Source: Amycolatopsis solani
GTDB taxonomy: Bacteria > Actinomycetota > Actinomycetes > Mycobacteriales > Pseudonocardiaceae
Direction: 5' to 3'
DNA length: 64,000 nucleotides
Assembly (NCBI RefSeq): GCF_033441515.1
Contig: NZ_JAWQJT010000001.1
Coordinates: 3,472,001-3,536,000 of the forward strand
Notes under the pieces: generated by a model
Databases searched by the model: none
Told to the model about the DNA's origin: nothing
The model's input: the letters and a program-made list of their open reading frames with translations, nothing else
Translations under genes and position numbers: made by a program
Part shown: in pieces, positions 24,046 through 32,098 of the stretch
How the letters are laid out: each line of letters begins with the position of its first letter
How positions within the stretch are numbered: position 1 is the stretch's first letter

Positions 24046-25242
24046 TCAGACGGCGGCGTAGCGGTTGGCCGGGCGGGCGAGGCCGAGCAGCCCGCGCAGG
24101 GTGCTCGCCTCGTACTCGGTGCGGAAGGCCCCGCGGCCCCGCAGTTCGGGCACCAGTCCCCGGGTGATGGCGGTCAGGTCGTGCGGTACCGCGCCCGGCC
24201 GCAGCCGGAAGCCGGACAGCCCGGCGCCCTGCCAGTCGAGCAGCAGGTCGGCGAGCCCGGCCGGGGTGCCGGTGAACACGTGCGCGTCGGAGGAGTACTC
24301 CTCGCCGGACAGCTCGTCGAGCCGCGCCTTGCGGTCCGCGGCCGCCTGCTCGGTCTCGCCGAGGAACACGACGACGTCGCCGAACACGTGCAGCGTCTCG
24401 GCGCCGCGGCCGGCCAGTTCCTGCTCGTCACGCACTTCGGCGACGATCGACGCGGCCTGCGCGCGGTCGGACGGCGTCACGTAGACGACGTCGGCCGAGC
24501 GGGCGGCGAGCCGGTAGGGGACCGCGGCGTGGGCCAGCGCGGTGACCGGCGGCTGGCCCTGCGGCGGCCGCGGCGTGATCGACGGGCCCTTGACGGAGAA
24601 CCAGCGTCCCTCGAAGTCGATGTAGTGCAGCTTCTCGCGGTCGACGAACCGGCCGGTCGCGACGTCGCGGATTTCGGCGTCGTCCTCCCAGCTGTCCCAC
24701 AGCCGGCGCAGCACCTCGACGTAGTCCGCGGCCTCGTCGAACAGGTCGCGCAGCGGGCTCGGCCGGCCCGGCTCGGCGGAGTCCTCGAGCCGGAACTCGC
24801 CGAACTCGCGGCGCCCGAAGTGCCGGTTGTCCTCGGCACGCCCGGCGACCTGCACGCGGACCCCCGCGCGGCCGGTGCTGACGTAGTCGAGCGTGGCGAT
24901 CGCCTTGGACAGGTGGAACGGCTCGGTGTGGGTGACGACCGCCGTCGGCACCAGCCCGATGTGCGAGGTCAGCGGCGCGACGCGGGCGGCGATCAGCACC
25001 GCGTCGAGCCGCCCCTGGACGATGCCGTCCCGCTCGCCCGGCCGGTCGAGGTAGTTGACGGTCTGCAGGGCCAGCGAGTCTTCGAGCGTGACGAAGTCCA
25101 GCTTGCCCGCCTCGGCCTCGCGGACGACGTCGGTCCAGTACCCCGCGGTGAGCAGCTCGCCGGGCCGCGCCCCCGGCTCCCGCCAGGCGGCCGGGTGCCA
25201 CCCGGCTCCATCCAGCGCGACGGCGATCCGTGGTCCTGTCAT
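24046..25242 (-). CDS. LLM-class flavin-dependent oxidoreductase, partner of the monooxygenase
   Basis: 398 residues with the luciferase-like barrel: GKLDFVTLEDSLAL, HIGLVPTAVVTHTEPFHLSKAIATLDYVSTGRAGVRVQ and an internal FRLRPGAVPHDLTAI. It lies upstream of the NtaA-like gene in the same operon, and the C-termini of both share an FRTEYEASTLRGLLGL-like motif, suggesting distant paralogy. The pair may act on the same sulfur- or nitrogen-containing compound. Confidence 0.85.
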   Translation of the reverse strand: MTGPRIAVALDGAGWHPAAWREPGARPGELLTAGYWTDVVREAEAGKLDFVTLEDSLALQTVNYLDRPGERDGIVQGRLDAVLIAARVAPLTSHIGLVPTAVVTHTEPFHLSKAIATLDYVSTGRAGVRVQVAGRAEDNRHFGRREFGEFRLEDSAEPGRPSPLRDLFDEAADYVEVLRRLWDSWEDDAEIRDVATGRFVDREKLHYIDFEGRWFSVKGPSITPRPPQGQPPVTALAHAAVPYRLAARSADVVYVTPSDRAQAASIVAEVRDEQELAGRGAETLHVFGDVVVFLGETEQAAADRKARLDELSGEEYSSDAHVFTGTPAGLADLLLDWQGAGLSGFRLRPGAVPHDLTAITRGLVPELRGRGAFRTEYEASTLRGLLGLARPANRYAAV

Positions 25243-25353
25243 CCCGGCGTCCCTTCTCTCGGCCCGTACCCGCAGTCTGCGCCGCTTCCCGCGGGACGGG
25301 CCGGAGTGGCCAATGGCTGGGACGAGCCGGGTGCGCCGGGAATAAACGCCGGG

Positions 25354-25842
25354 TCAGGCGACTTCGTTCAGCTTCCCGGTGGCGACGTCGAAGACGAACC
25401 CGCGCACGGAGTCCTTCTTGGGGACGAACGGGCTGTTCTTGATCCGGGCGATCGACTGGCGGACGTCTTCGTCGAGGTCGGAGAACGCTTCGGCGGCCCA
25501 GGCGGGCTTGACGCCGACGTCCTGCTGGATGGACTTCTTGAAGTCGTCGTCGGTGAAGGTGAGCATGCCGCAGTCGGTGTGGTGGATGAGGATGATCTCT
25601 TCGGTGCCGAGCAGCCGCTGGCTGATGGCGAGGGAGCGGATTTCGTCTTCGGTGACGACGCCGCCGGCGTTGCGGATGACGTGGGCTTCGCCTTCCTGCA
25701 GGCCGAGCACGCCGTAGACGTTGATGCGGGCGTCCATGCAGGCGAGCACGGCGACGTGCTTGGCGGGCGGCAGCGGCAGCGGCCCGGTGAAGCGCGCGGC
25801 GTACTCGGCGTTGTTGGCGAGCAGCTCGTCGGTGACCGACAT
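25354..25842 (-). CDS. Beta-carbonic anhydrase
   Basis: 162 residues. It interconverts CO2 and bicarbonate. The zinc site is visible as Cys35 and Asp37 (ACMDAR), His88 and Cys91 (HHTDCG). The length and the GVVTEDEIRSLAISQRLLGT segment fit the short, Rv1284-like actinobacterial type. GAAGGGA is a weak ribosome site before ATG 25842. A mini-ORF with a much stronger site lies 87 nt upstream. Confidence 0.93.
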   Translation of the reverse strand: MSVTDELLANNAEYAARFTGPLPLPPAKHVAVLACMDARINVYGVLGLQEGEAHVIRNAGGVVTEDEIRSLAISQRLLGTEEIILIHHTDCGMLTFTDDDFKKSIQQDVGVKPAWAAEAFSDLDEDVRQSIARIKNSPFVPKKDSVRGFVFDVATGKLNEVA

Positions 25843-25929
25843 GGGTGGTCCCTTCCGCGTAGGGGGTGAAGGGCCGAGTGGACGCTTCCATGCACCCATG
25901 CGCAACCGTGCCCACGACCTGGACGGACC

Positions 25930-25947
25930 TCAGCGGTGCGTTTCCAT
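25930..25947 (-). CDS. Candidate 5-codon leader ORF (METHR) in the carbonic anhydrase upstream region
   Basis: An ideal AAGGAGG (25959-25953) sits 5 nt before an ATG that encodes M-E-T-H-R and then stops. Such a strong site before so short an ORF suggests a leader whose translation affects the carbonic anhydrase gene, or a decayed start. The rest of the gap 25843-26168 shows no other gene; it also holds the upstream region of the XRE gene at 26169. Confidence 0.35.
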   Translation of the reverse strand: METHR

Positions 25948-26168
25948 GGCCACCTCCTTCCCGCCGTGCGTCGACGGTAGGGAGGAGCGGCGGGATGGAA
26001 GCGCGGCGTCGCAGTGAAAAAGTCTTCGGCAACGCCCCTTGACAGGGGTGCCCGGCCGAACCGGCCCGGCGCGTTCAGCGGAGGCGGCGGGCCCGTTCGA
26101 GGCAATTCTGCAACGCCGCTGGCCCCGGGCGGCGGCTCGTTGTTCGCTTGGGTGCGGGAGGGCGTGCG

Positions 26169-27710
26169 ATGCAACGGGTGAACGCGGGACGGCGGGTGGG
26201 CTGGCTGCTGCGGACGAACCGCGTGCTCGGCGGCCGGTCGCGCTACCGCAAGCTCGCGGCCTTCGCCGCCGATTTCGACGCCGACGGCGTGACCCCCTCG
26301 GTGTCCGTCAGCACCCTGTCCCGCTGGGAAAACCGCGTCACCACGGTGCCCGGCGCGGCGGTGCGGCGCTACGAACGGATGCTCGACCTGCGGCCCGGCC
26401 TGCTCGTCGCGGTCAACGACACCGTCGCGCGCTACCTCACGCCGCCGACGCAAACCGTCCCGCCGTGGGCCCGGCACCGGCGGCCGAACCCGGGCGCGCC
26501 GCTCGACGAGCTGATCGACCTGGCCGTCACCGACGCCGTGCTCGGCAGCGAGGAATGGGATCGCCTGACCGAGCTCCTGGCCTGCCGGCCGCAGCTGGTC
26601 CTGAGTCCCGCGTCGACGTGGCTGCGGCTCTCGGAACGCCTGCTCACCGAAATGTGCATCGCGGACGGCGTTTCGTGGATGCGCCGGGCCGAGGCCTTCC
26701 ACCGGCTCATCGTGCACCCGGTCGGCCAGCGGGCGGCGATGGCCACGGCCGCCGCCGCGGCGGCGGACACCTCCGCGCAGAGCCTGATCGGCACCCTCGG
26801 CGTGTTCAGCGCGAGCGCGCACCCCGACGCGAGTTCGTCGGTCGTCCGGCACCTCACCGACCCGCTGACCGACCGGACGTTCTACGGCGCCCTGCTGACC
26901 AGCGTCAAGAAACTGCGGTTCGGCCACTTCGACGACCGGCAAACGGCTTCGCTGCTGCCGATCCTGTGCGCGCTCGTGGCCTCCGGCGGCGGGGAGCGCA
27001 CGCCGCTGGCGGCCCGGTTGCTGCAGTTGCTGCCCCGTGAGCTGCAGGCGAAGGTCCCGAGCCGGGTGTGGGCCGCGGCGATGGCCGCGCTGTGGCCGGC
27101 CGCGGCTCCGGTTTCGGAACGGCTTGCCGCCGAGGCCCTGGAAGGGATCGAGGAGCCGCCGCCGGATCCGCTGCTCGCCGTGTTCATCGACGAAATGCTG
27201 CACGACCCCGTGTTCGACGTGCGGCTCTGCACGATGTTCCTGCTCTACGCGACGCCCTACCGCGCCCCGCTGGCGCACGCGCTGGCCCGCGAACTGGCCG
27301 GCACCCTGCGTCGGCGCGGCCGCGCCGACGGGGTCCAGCGGCTGCTCGACGCGCTGCGCATCCTCGGCGGCACCGGGGAAAGACGGCTCATCGAGGCGAT
27401 GGTCCTCTCCGAACAGCTCGGCACCGCGGTGTGCGATTCCGCCGCGTACGCGCTGGGCCACGTGGGCGGCGCCAGCCCCGACGACTTCTACCGCCGGGCC
27501 TTCGCGCGGCACGCCGAGAACGCCCGCCACGACGACACCGCGCGGTCGACGTCGGTGCTCGACCGGCTGGTGTACTGCATGGGCATCAGCGACCGCCGCG
27601 CCCTCCTCGGCGAAGTGGTCACGCGCCCCGACCTCCCGCCCCGCATCCGCACGGCGGCGACGTGGTGGGCCGGGTTGCCGGGCTACATCAGGGAAAGCGC
27701 GGCCGGGTAG
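26169..27710 (+). CDS. XRE helix-turn-helix protein with a long helical-repeat C-terminus
   Basis: 513 residues from ATG 26169 behind GGGAGGG. The N-terminus holds a Cro/C1-like helix-turn-helix (about residues 8-75) with STLSRWENRVTTVPGAAVRRYERML. The remaining 430 residues are nearly all helical, with HEAT-like spacing in the last part (AVCDSAAYALGHVGG, IRTAATWWAGLPGY). It is probably a cytoplasmic regulator or scaffold; no catalytic motif is visible. A decayed nucleotidyltransferase gene follows within 4 nt. Confidence 0.75.
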   Translation: MQRVNAGRRVGWLLRTNRVLGGRSRYRKLAAFAADFDADGVTPSVSVSTLSRWENRVTTVPGAAVRRYERMLDLRPGLLVAVNDTVARYLTPPTQTVPPWARHRRPNPGAPLDELIDLAVTDAVLGSEEWDRLTELLACRPQLVLSPASTWLRLSERLLTEMCIADGVSWMRRAEAFHRLIVHPVGQRAAMATAAAAAADTSAQSLIGTLGVFSASAHPDASSSVVRHLTDPLTDRTFYGALLTSVKKLRFGHFDDRQTASLLPILCALVASGGGERTPLAARLLQLLPRELQAKVPSRVWAAAMAALWPAAAPVSERLAAEALEGIEEPPPDPLLAVFIDEMLHDPVFDVRLCTMFLLYATPYRAPLAHALARELAGTLRRRGRADGVQRLLDALRILGGTGERRLIEAMVLSEQLGTAVCDSAAYALGHVGGASPDDFYRRAFARHAENARHDDTARSTSVLDRLVYCMGISDRRALLGEVVTRPDLPPRIRTAATWWAGLPGYIRESAAG

Positions 27711-27713
27711 CTG

Positions 27714-27920
27714 ATGGAGGTGCTGGACGTCGCCGTGCCGCAGTGGTACGTCACCGCCGGCTGCCTGGCGCAGACCGTGTGGAACGCCCGCACGTCCCGG
27801 CGGGTGCTGGACCTCGTGGTCCGCCCGAACCGGGTGCTCGCGCCGGAAGCGGTCTACGCCGAGAAGGTCGCCCGCTGGCGTGAGCGCTGGCCCGAGCCGA
27901 CGGTCCTGCCCTGGGGATAG
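27714..27920 (+). pseudogene. Internally deleted nucleotidyltransferase (NTP_transf_6 / DUF925 family) remnant
   Basis: 68 residues remain of a family usually near 190. The N-terminal motif is intact (VPQWYVTAGCLAQTVWN) and so is the C-terminal motif (VVRPNRVLAPEAVYAEKVARW...WPEPTVLPW), but they are joined directly at ARTSRRVLDL. The middle, which carries the family's Asp-rich catalytic loop (a D-x-D type motif), is missing. The frame is open, so a short protein may be made, but it cannot be a working transferase. Confidence 0.7.
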
Positions 27921-27928
27921 TTTCAACT

Positions 27929-27957
27929 TTGACTACCTGCCGGGCCCGCGTTAGGCT
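27929..27957 (+). promoter_or_regulatory. Promoter of the MarR gene giving a leaderless message
   Basis: TTGACT (27929-27934) and TAGGCT (27952-27957) are 17 bp apart. The expected start point falls on or next to the GTG at 27964, so the MarR gene is probably leaderless. Confidence 0.6.
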
Positions 27958-27963
27958 GCGCCC

Positions 27964-28497
27964 GTGCAGGACGTGACCGCCGCCGAGCTGGACTTCTGGT
28001 CCTTCGTGGCGTTGGCGAACCGGCGGCTCGCCGAGGAGTACGGCTTCCGGCACCAGCTCGCCACCGAGGTGCTGCTGACCCTCAACCGCGCCTCCGACCT
28101 GGTCACCTACGACCTCGAAGCCGCCGTGCACCGGCCGCGCGGGCGGTCGTGGTCGGCCTTCCGGCTGCTCTTCGTGGTCTGGCTGGCCGGTCCGATGGAG
28201 CCCAAGAGCGCCGCCCGGCTGGCCGGGATGAGCCGGGCGGCCGTGTCGAACCTGGCCAAGGTACTGGTCGCGGACGGCCTGCTCGACCGCACGCCGGACG
28301 AGCACGACGGCCGGTCCGTCCGGCTCTCGCTCACCGAGGCCGGGCACGACGAGATGGTTTCGGTGTTCCAGGAGCACAACGAGCGCGAGTTCGGCTGGAC
28401 GGACGCGCTCACCGAGACCGAGCAGCGCATCCTCGTGATGCTGCTGGGCAAGCTGATCACCAGCCGCGCAGGGTTCGACACGCGCAGCCGCAGTTAG
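27964..28497 (+). CDS. MarR-family regulator
   Basis: 177 residues from GTG 27964. The winged helix covers about residues 55-135: PMEPKSAARLAGMSRAAVSNLAKVLVADGLLDRT followed by the wing DEHDGRSVRLSLTEAG. It lies 38 nt before the fumarylacetoacetase operon on the same strand, so a role in controlling tyrosine/homogentisate breakdown is plausible. The ligand is not evident. Confidence 0.88.
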   Translation: MQDVTAAELDFWSFVALANRRLAEEYGFRHQLATEVLLTLNRASDLVTYDLEAAVHRPRGRSWSAFRLLFVVWLAGPMEPKSAARLAGMSRAAVSNLAKVLVADGLLDRTPDEHDGRSVRLSLTEAGHDEMVSVFQEHNEREFGWTDALTETEQRILVMLLGKLITSRAGFDTRSRS

Positions 28498-28535
28498 TAA
28501 ATACGTGAACTGAATCGGCCGAGGAGGCGACCAGC

Positions 28536-29336
28536 ATGATCCCCGCGCTGTTCACCGGCTTGTGCGACGACGCCGCGGTGTTCCCGCCCGGCCTGGCCCC
28601 GCTGCCGGACGCCGTCGTCGCGCACGACGGGTATTCGGCGTCCTGGTACGCCGATCTGGTCGGCCCGCTGGTGGTCGCCGCCCCGGCGCTCGGCGAGCTG
28701 GGCGGCGTGCTCGGCACTCGCGAGACGCCGTTGCCGCTCGCGGTGACGCTGCCCGGTGGTCCCGCGCAGCTGCCCGGCGTGCTGGCCGCCGTTCCCGGGT
28801 TGCCCGTCGAGCTGCAGGCGCTCGAGATCGCGGTGCCGGACGGCATGGGCCCCGACGAGGTGCTCGCCGCGGTGTCCGCCGCGACCGCGCCGGTGTACGT
28901 CGAGATCCCGCGCGACGACCGGCGCGGGCCGCTGCTGCGGGCGCTCGCGGGCACGGGGCACCGGGCGAAGTTCCGGACCGGTGGCGTCCGCGCCGAGCTG
29001 TACCCCGGCGACGTCGAACTGGCGGGCGCGATCCGGGCCGCCGTCGAAGCCGGCGTCCCGTTCAAGGCGACGGCCGGTCTGCACCACGCGCTGCGCAACG
29101 TCGACCCGGACACCGGGTTCGACCAGCACGGCTTCCTCAACCTGCTGCTCGCGGCCGCAGACCCGGACCGCGTGGAAGCCCTCCTCGCCGAACGCGACGG
29201 CCCGGCGGTCGCCGCGCTCGTGCGTGAGCTGGACGCCGGCGTCCGCGCGCGGTTCACGTCGTTCGGCACCTGCAGCATCACCGACCCCCTGACCGAACTG
29301 GCCGAGCTCGGCCTGCTGCCCCGAGGAGAGGCATGA
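28536..29336 (+). CDS. Conserved-looking protein of unknown function, coupled to fumarylacetoacetase
   Basis: 266 residues; GAGGAGG precedes ATG 28536. It begins IPALFTGLCDDAAVFPPG and contains alternating strands and helices with an AGVPFKATAGLHHALRN segment, which would suit an alpha/beta barrel. I recognise no catalytic motif. Its stop overlaps the fahA start (ATGA), which implies a matched role in homogentisate/fumarylacetoacetate metabolism. Confidence 0.7.
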   Translation: MIPALFTGLCDDAAVFPPGLAPLPDAVVAHDGYSASWYADLVGPLVVAAPALGELGGVLGTRETPLPLAVTLPGGPAQLPGVLAAVPGLPVELQALEIAVPDGMGPDEVLAAVSAATAPVYVEIPRDDRRGPLLRALAGTGHRAKFRTGGVRAELYPGDVELAGAIRAAVEAGVPFKATAGLHHALRNVDPDTGFDQHGFLNLLLAAADPDRVEALLAERDGPAVAALVRELDAGVRARFTSFGTCSITDPLTELAELGLLPRGEA

Positions 29337-30502
29337 CCACGATCACGATCCCGGCGGACTCCCCGTTCGGGACCGACAACCTGCCCTACGGCGTGTTTTC
29401 CACCGGCGGCGGCACCCCGCGCGTCGGCGTCCGCGTCGGCGACTCCGTGCTGGACCTGGCCCGCGCGCTGGGCGACGACGTGTTCGCCGCGCCGACGCTG
29501 AACCCGTTCATGGCGCAGGGATACGACCGCTGGGTGGCGGTCCGTTCGCAGGTGGCTGCGCTGGTGACCGGCGAGGTCCCGGACGACGCCGTCCACGCGC
29601 TCGCCGACGTCACGCTGCACCTGCCGATCGAGGTCGCCGACTACGTCGACTTCTACGCGTCGGAACACCACGCGTCGAACGTCGGCCGGCTGTTCCGGCC
29701 GGACGCGGAACCGTTGCTGCCCAACTGGAAGCACCTCCCGGTCGGGTACCACGGCCGCGCCGGCACGGTGCTGGTCTCGGGCACCGACATCGTCCGCCCC
29801 AGCGGCCAGCGCAAGGCCGACCCGGCGCCGGTCTTCGGCCCGAGCACGCGGCTGGACATCGAGGCGGAGCTGGGTTTCGTGGTCGGCACCGGCACCCCGC
29901 TGAACACCCCGATCCGCCCCGACGACTTCGCCCGGCACGTGTTCGGCGCGGTGCTGCTCAACGACTGGTCCGCCCGCGACATCCAGGCCTGGGAGTACGT
30001 CCCGCTGGGCCCGAACCTCGGCAAGAGCTTCGCGACGTCGATCTCGGCGTGGGTGGTCCCGCTCCTGGCGCTGGAAGCCGCGCGCGTCCCGCTGCCCGGC
30101 CAGGACCCGGAGCCGCTGCCGTACCTGCGCGAAAGCCGCCCGTGGGGCCTCGACGTCGAGCTGGTCGTCGAGTGGAACGGCGAGGAGGTCAGCCGCCCGC
30201 CCTACCGCGAGATGTACTGGTCACCGGCCCAGATGCTGGCCCACCTGACGGTGAACGGCGCCTCGTCCCGCACCGGCGACCTGTACGGCTCGGGCACGAT
30301 TTCCGGCCCGGAGAAGCACCAGCGCGGCGCGTTCCTGGAGCTGAGCTGGGGCGGCGCCGAACCATTGACGGTCAAGGGCGAGCAGCGCTCGTTCCTCCTG
30401 GACGGCGACGAAGTGGTGATCACGGCAACGGCCCCGGGCGCGAGCGGCGGCCGCATCGCCTTCGGCGAGGTCCGCGGCCGGATCCTCCCGGCGGCTCCTT
30501 GA
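29333..30502 (+). CDS. fahA: Fumarylacetoacetase
   Basis: 389 residues, close to eukaryotic FAH in layout: a small N-terminal domain and a C-terminal FAH fold. It hydrolyses fumarylacetoacetate to fumarate and acetoacetate, the last step of tyrosine catabolism. Metal and catalytic residues are recognisable in DFYASEHHASN (Asp and catalytic His), IEAELGFVVG (two Glu) and LLNDWSARDIQAWEY (Asp). It is coupled to the unknown gene upstream. Homogentisate dioxygenase and maleylacetoacetate isomerase are not in the window. Confidence 0.95.
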   Translation: MTTITIPADSPFGTDNLPYGVFSTGGGTPRVGVRVGDSVLDLARALGDDVFAAPTLNPFMAQGYDRWVAVRSQVAALVTGEVPDDAVHALADVTLHLPIEVADYVDFYASEHHASNVGRLFRPDAEPLLPNWKHLPVGYHGRAGTVLVSGTDIVRPSGQRKADPAPVFGPSTRLDIEAELGFVVGTGTPLNTPIRPDDFARHVFGAVLLNDWSARDIQAWEYVPLGPNLGKSFATSISAWVVPLLALEAARVPLPGQDPEPLPYLRESRPWGLDVELVVEWNGEEVSRPPYREMYWSPAQMLAHLTVNGASSRTGDLYGSGTISGPEKHQRGAFLELSWGGAEPLTVKGEQRSFLLDGDEVVITATAPGASGGRIAFGEVRGRILPAAP

Positions 30503-30533
30503 CCGATTCTGGCCGAGCGAAATCCGCGGCGAT

Positions 30534-30563
30534 CGGCCGGCGGAAGCGATCGCCCGCCGGTCG
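30534..30563 (+). terminator. Hairpin after fahA
   Basis: CCGGCGG (30537-30543) pairs with CCGCCGG (30554-30560) over a 10-nt loop. The stem extends outward by three more pairs, one of them G-U. It lies 32 nt after the fahA stop. Local GC falls sharply just beyond it. Confidence 0.6.
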
Positions 30564-30686
30564 ACACAAATTCACTCCGCAACCGTCTCTGCCCGTGCGT
30601 TCGCATGTGCCGTCGGGTTCTGGATGAACTGGACAGTTCTGCGCCAACTTGCCAATTTCTGGACAACGGCTATTGGCGTGTGAAAC

Positions 30687-30911
30687 TCACGTCGAAGGGT
30701 CGAGGTGTCGAACGAACGCGGTCCAGCTCTGGTGATTGAGATGCAGCTCGCCCGAGTGCGGTGTTTTAGAGTCGCGGATGCGGACTATCTCACCGTCGAA
30801 CGCCACTTCGACGCACTTCGGGTCGTGTGTCGGGCTGCACCGGGAACTGCGATGCCAGACGAGGCCCAGCTGTTCGGCCTCGACGTTGATGGAGTTGCTT
30901 CGTCCGGTCAT
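30687..30911 (-). CDS. DUF397 protein
   Basis: 74 residues. The ATG at 30911 is preferred to 30929 because GGGAGGG lies at good spacing. The DUF397 core is clear: VWHRSSRCSPTH...CVEVAFDGEIVRIRDSK, then LNHQSWTAFVRHL. In actinomycetes DUF397 proteins are encoded next to XRE-DUF5753 regulators and behave as their small partners (WhiJ-like systems), which is the arrangement here with the gene at 31068. Confidence 0.88.
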   Translation of the reverse strand: MTGRSNSINVEAEQLGLVWHRSSRCSPTHDPKCVEVAFDGEIVRIRDSKTPHSGELHLNHQSWTAFVRHLDPST

Positions 30912-31067
30912 CAGGCCCTCCCGACCCATGATCGGCCGCGAGATCGTCTCGGCCGATGGACGTGCTTCGGAAGCGTCACATACTACTCCCGTTGCGCGAG
31001 GGATTTGCTTCGTTAATCCACTGATTGGGCCGAACCGATGAGCTGTCGGCGCATCTGCGCTATTCGG

Positions 31068-31922
31068 TCACCAACGTTCGCGTATTCGTTCAATTGTCGG
31101 GCCGAGGTCTTCCGTGGGTGAGGAGTACGCCGGGCCGGTGAGCACGTCGAAGGCGTCCAGGTAGCGGCCGACCTCATTGGGGTCCGTTCTTGCCAGGACC
31201 AGGTAGCCCGGCTGGTCCAGGTAGGCCACGGGGCTCTGGTCGGGTAGCTCGAAGAGAGTGAAGGACGACTGCATGCCGTCGGTAACGCCACGATCGAAGG
31301 TGGCTACCTGAACGGATACGTTCGGGAGCTCGTTCAGCTCGAGCAGGAAGTCAAGTTGCTCACGCATGGTGTCGGCTGACCCGACCATCCGGCTGATCGA
31401 TGCCTCGTCGAGGATGAAGCGGGCGATCAAGGGTTGCTCTTCCGTGAGCAGCTGCCGTCTCTGGGTGCGCATGACGACGGAGTGTTCGATCGCCTCGTTG
31501 GTCGAGTGGAACGCCCTGCCGAGGGCCCGGATGTACTCGGTGGTCTGAAGGATCCCGGGTACGACAAACGCCTGGTACTCCGACATGGAGGTGGCCGATG
31601 CCTCGACCGCGATGAAGTCGATCAATTCCGGGCTAACGTGCGGACGGTAGTCGTCCCACCATGCCTTCTCGCGGGAGGCCCTCGCCGCGGCGGACAACGA
31701 GTCGACGACTGCCTGGTCGGCCACCCCGTAGAGCCGCAAGAGCGCGCCGAGGTCGGTGATCGAGATGCCGACCGCCCCACCCTCGATGCGGATCACTTTG
31801 GACAAGGACCATTCGAGGCGGGTCGACACATCCTTCTGGGTCAGTCCGGCCGCGCTCCGTAGCCTGCGTAGTTCCGCCAGCAGTCGTCGTCGTTCGGCTA
31901 CCGGGTTCCGACCCCCGAGCAT
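31068..31922 (-). CDS. XRE regulator with DUF5753 domain
   Basis: 284 residues (ATG 31922; a TTG at 31928 is possible). An N-terminal helix-turn-helix (about 15-70, AAGLTQKDVSTRLEWSLSKVIRIE) is followed by a DUF5753 ligand-like domain (AFVVPGILQTTEYIRAL, PVAYLDQPGYLVLA, ending TIERIRERW). Relatives act in developmental and antibiotic control together with DUF397 proteins. It is 156 nt upstream of the DUF397 gene and divergent from the GT-B-like gene at 32099. Confidence 0.9.
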   Translation of the reverse strand: MLGGRNPVAERRRLLAELRRLRSAAGLTQKDVSTRLEWSLSKVIRIEGGAVGISITDLGALLRLYGVADQAVVDSLSAAARASREKAWWDDYRPHVSPELIDFIAVEASATSMSEYQAFVVPGILQTTEYIRALGRAFHSTNEAIEHSVVMRTQRRQLLTEEQPLIARFILDEASISRMVGSADTMREQLDFLLELNELPNVSVQVATFDRGVTDGMQSSFTLFELPDQSPVAYLDQPGYLVLARTDPNEVGRYLDAFDVLTGPAYSSPTEDLGPTIERIRERW

Positions 31923-32001
31923 GAGCAACCCCGTCTTCTACTGGTGGGAGGCGGAGGCAGCCTGTTAGCTTTACGCCCATGAGCGCTCCGCCAGTGGTAC
32001 A

Positions 32002-32017
32002 ACTGCCAGGTGGCAGT
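32002..32017. promoter_or_regulatory. Inverted repeat ACTGCCA-GG-TGGCAGT in the divergent region
   Basis: Perfect 7-bp arms around GG, between the XRE regulator and the GT-B-like gene. A second repeat follows at 32046-32060 (GCTAC-CGGCA-GTAGC), close to the same core GGCAGT. Both could be sites for the XRE protein controlling the two directions. Confidence 0.5.
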
Positions 32018-32098
32018 CTGACGTAGATCTTAAGTACTACCATCTGCTACCGGCAGTAGCAACTGGCGAGACGGAATCGCACGATCGGGGCAAGACGA

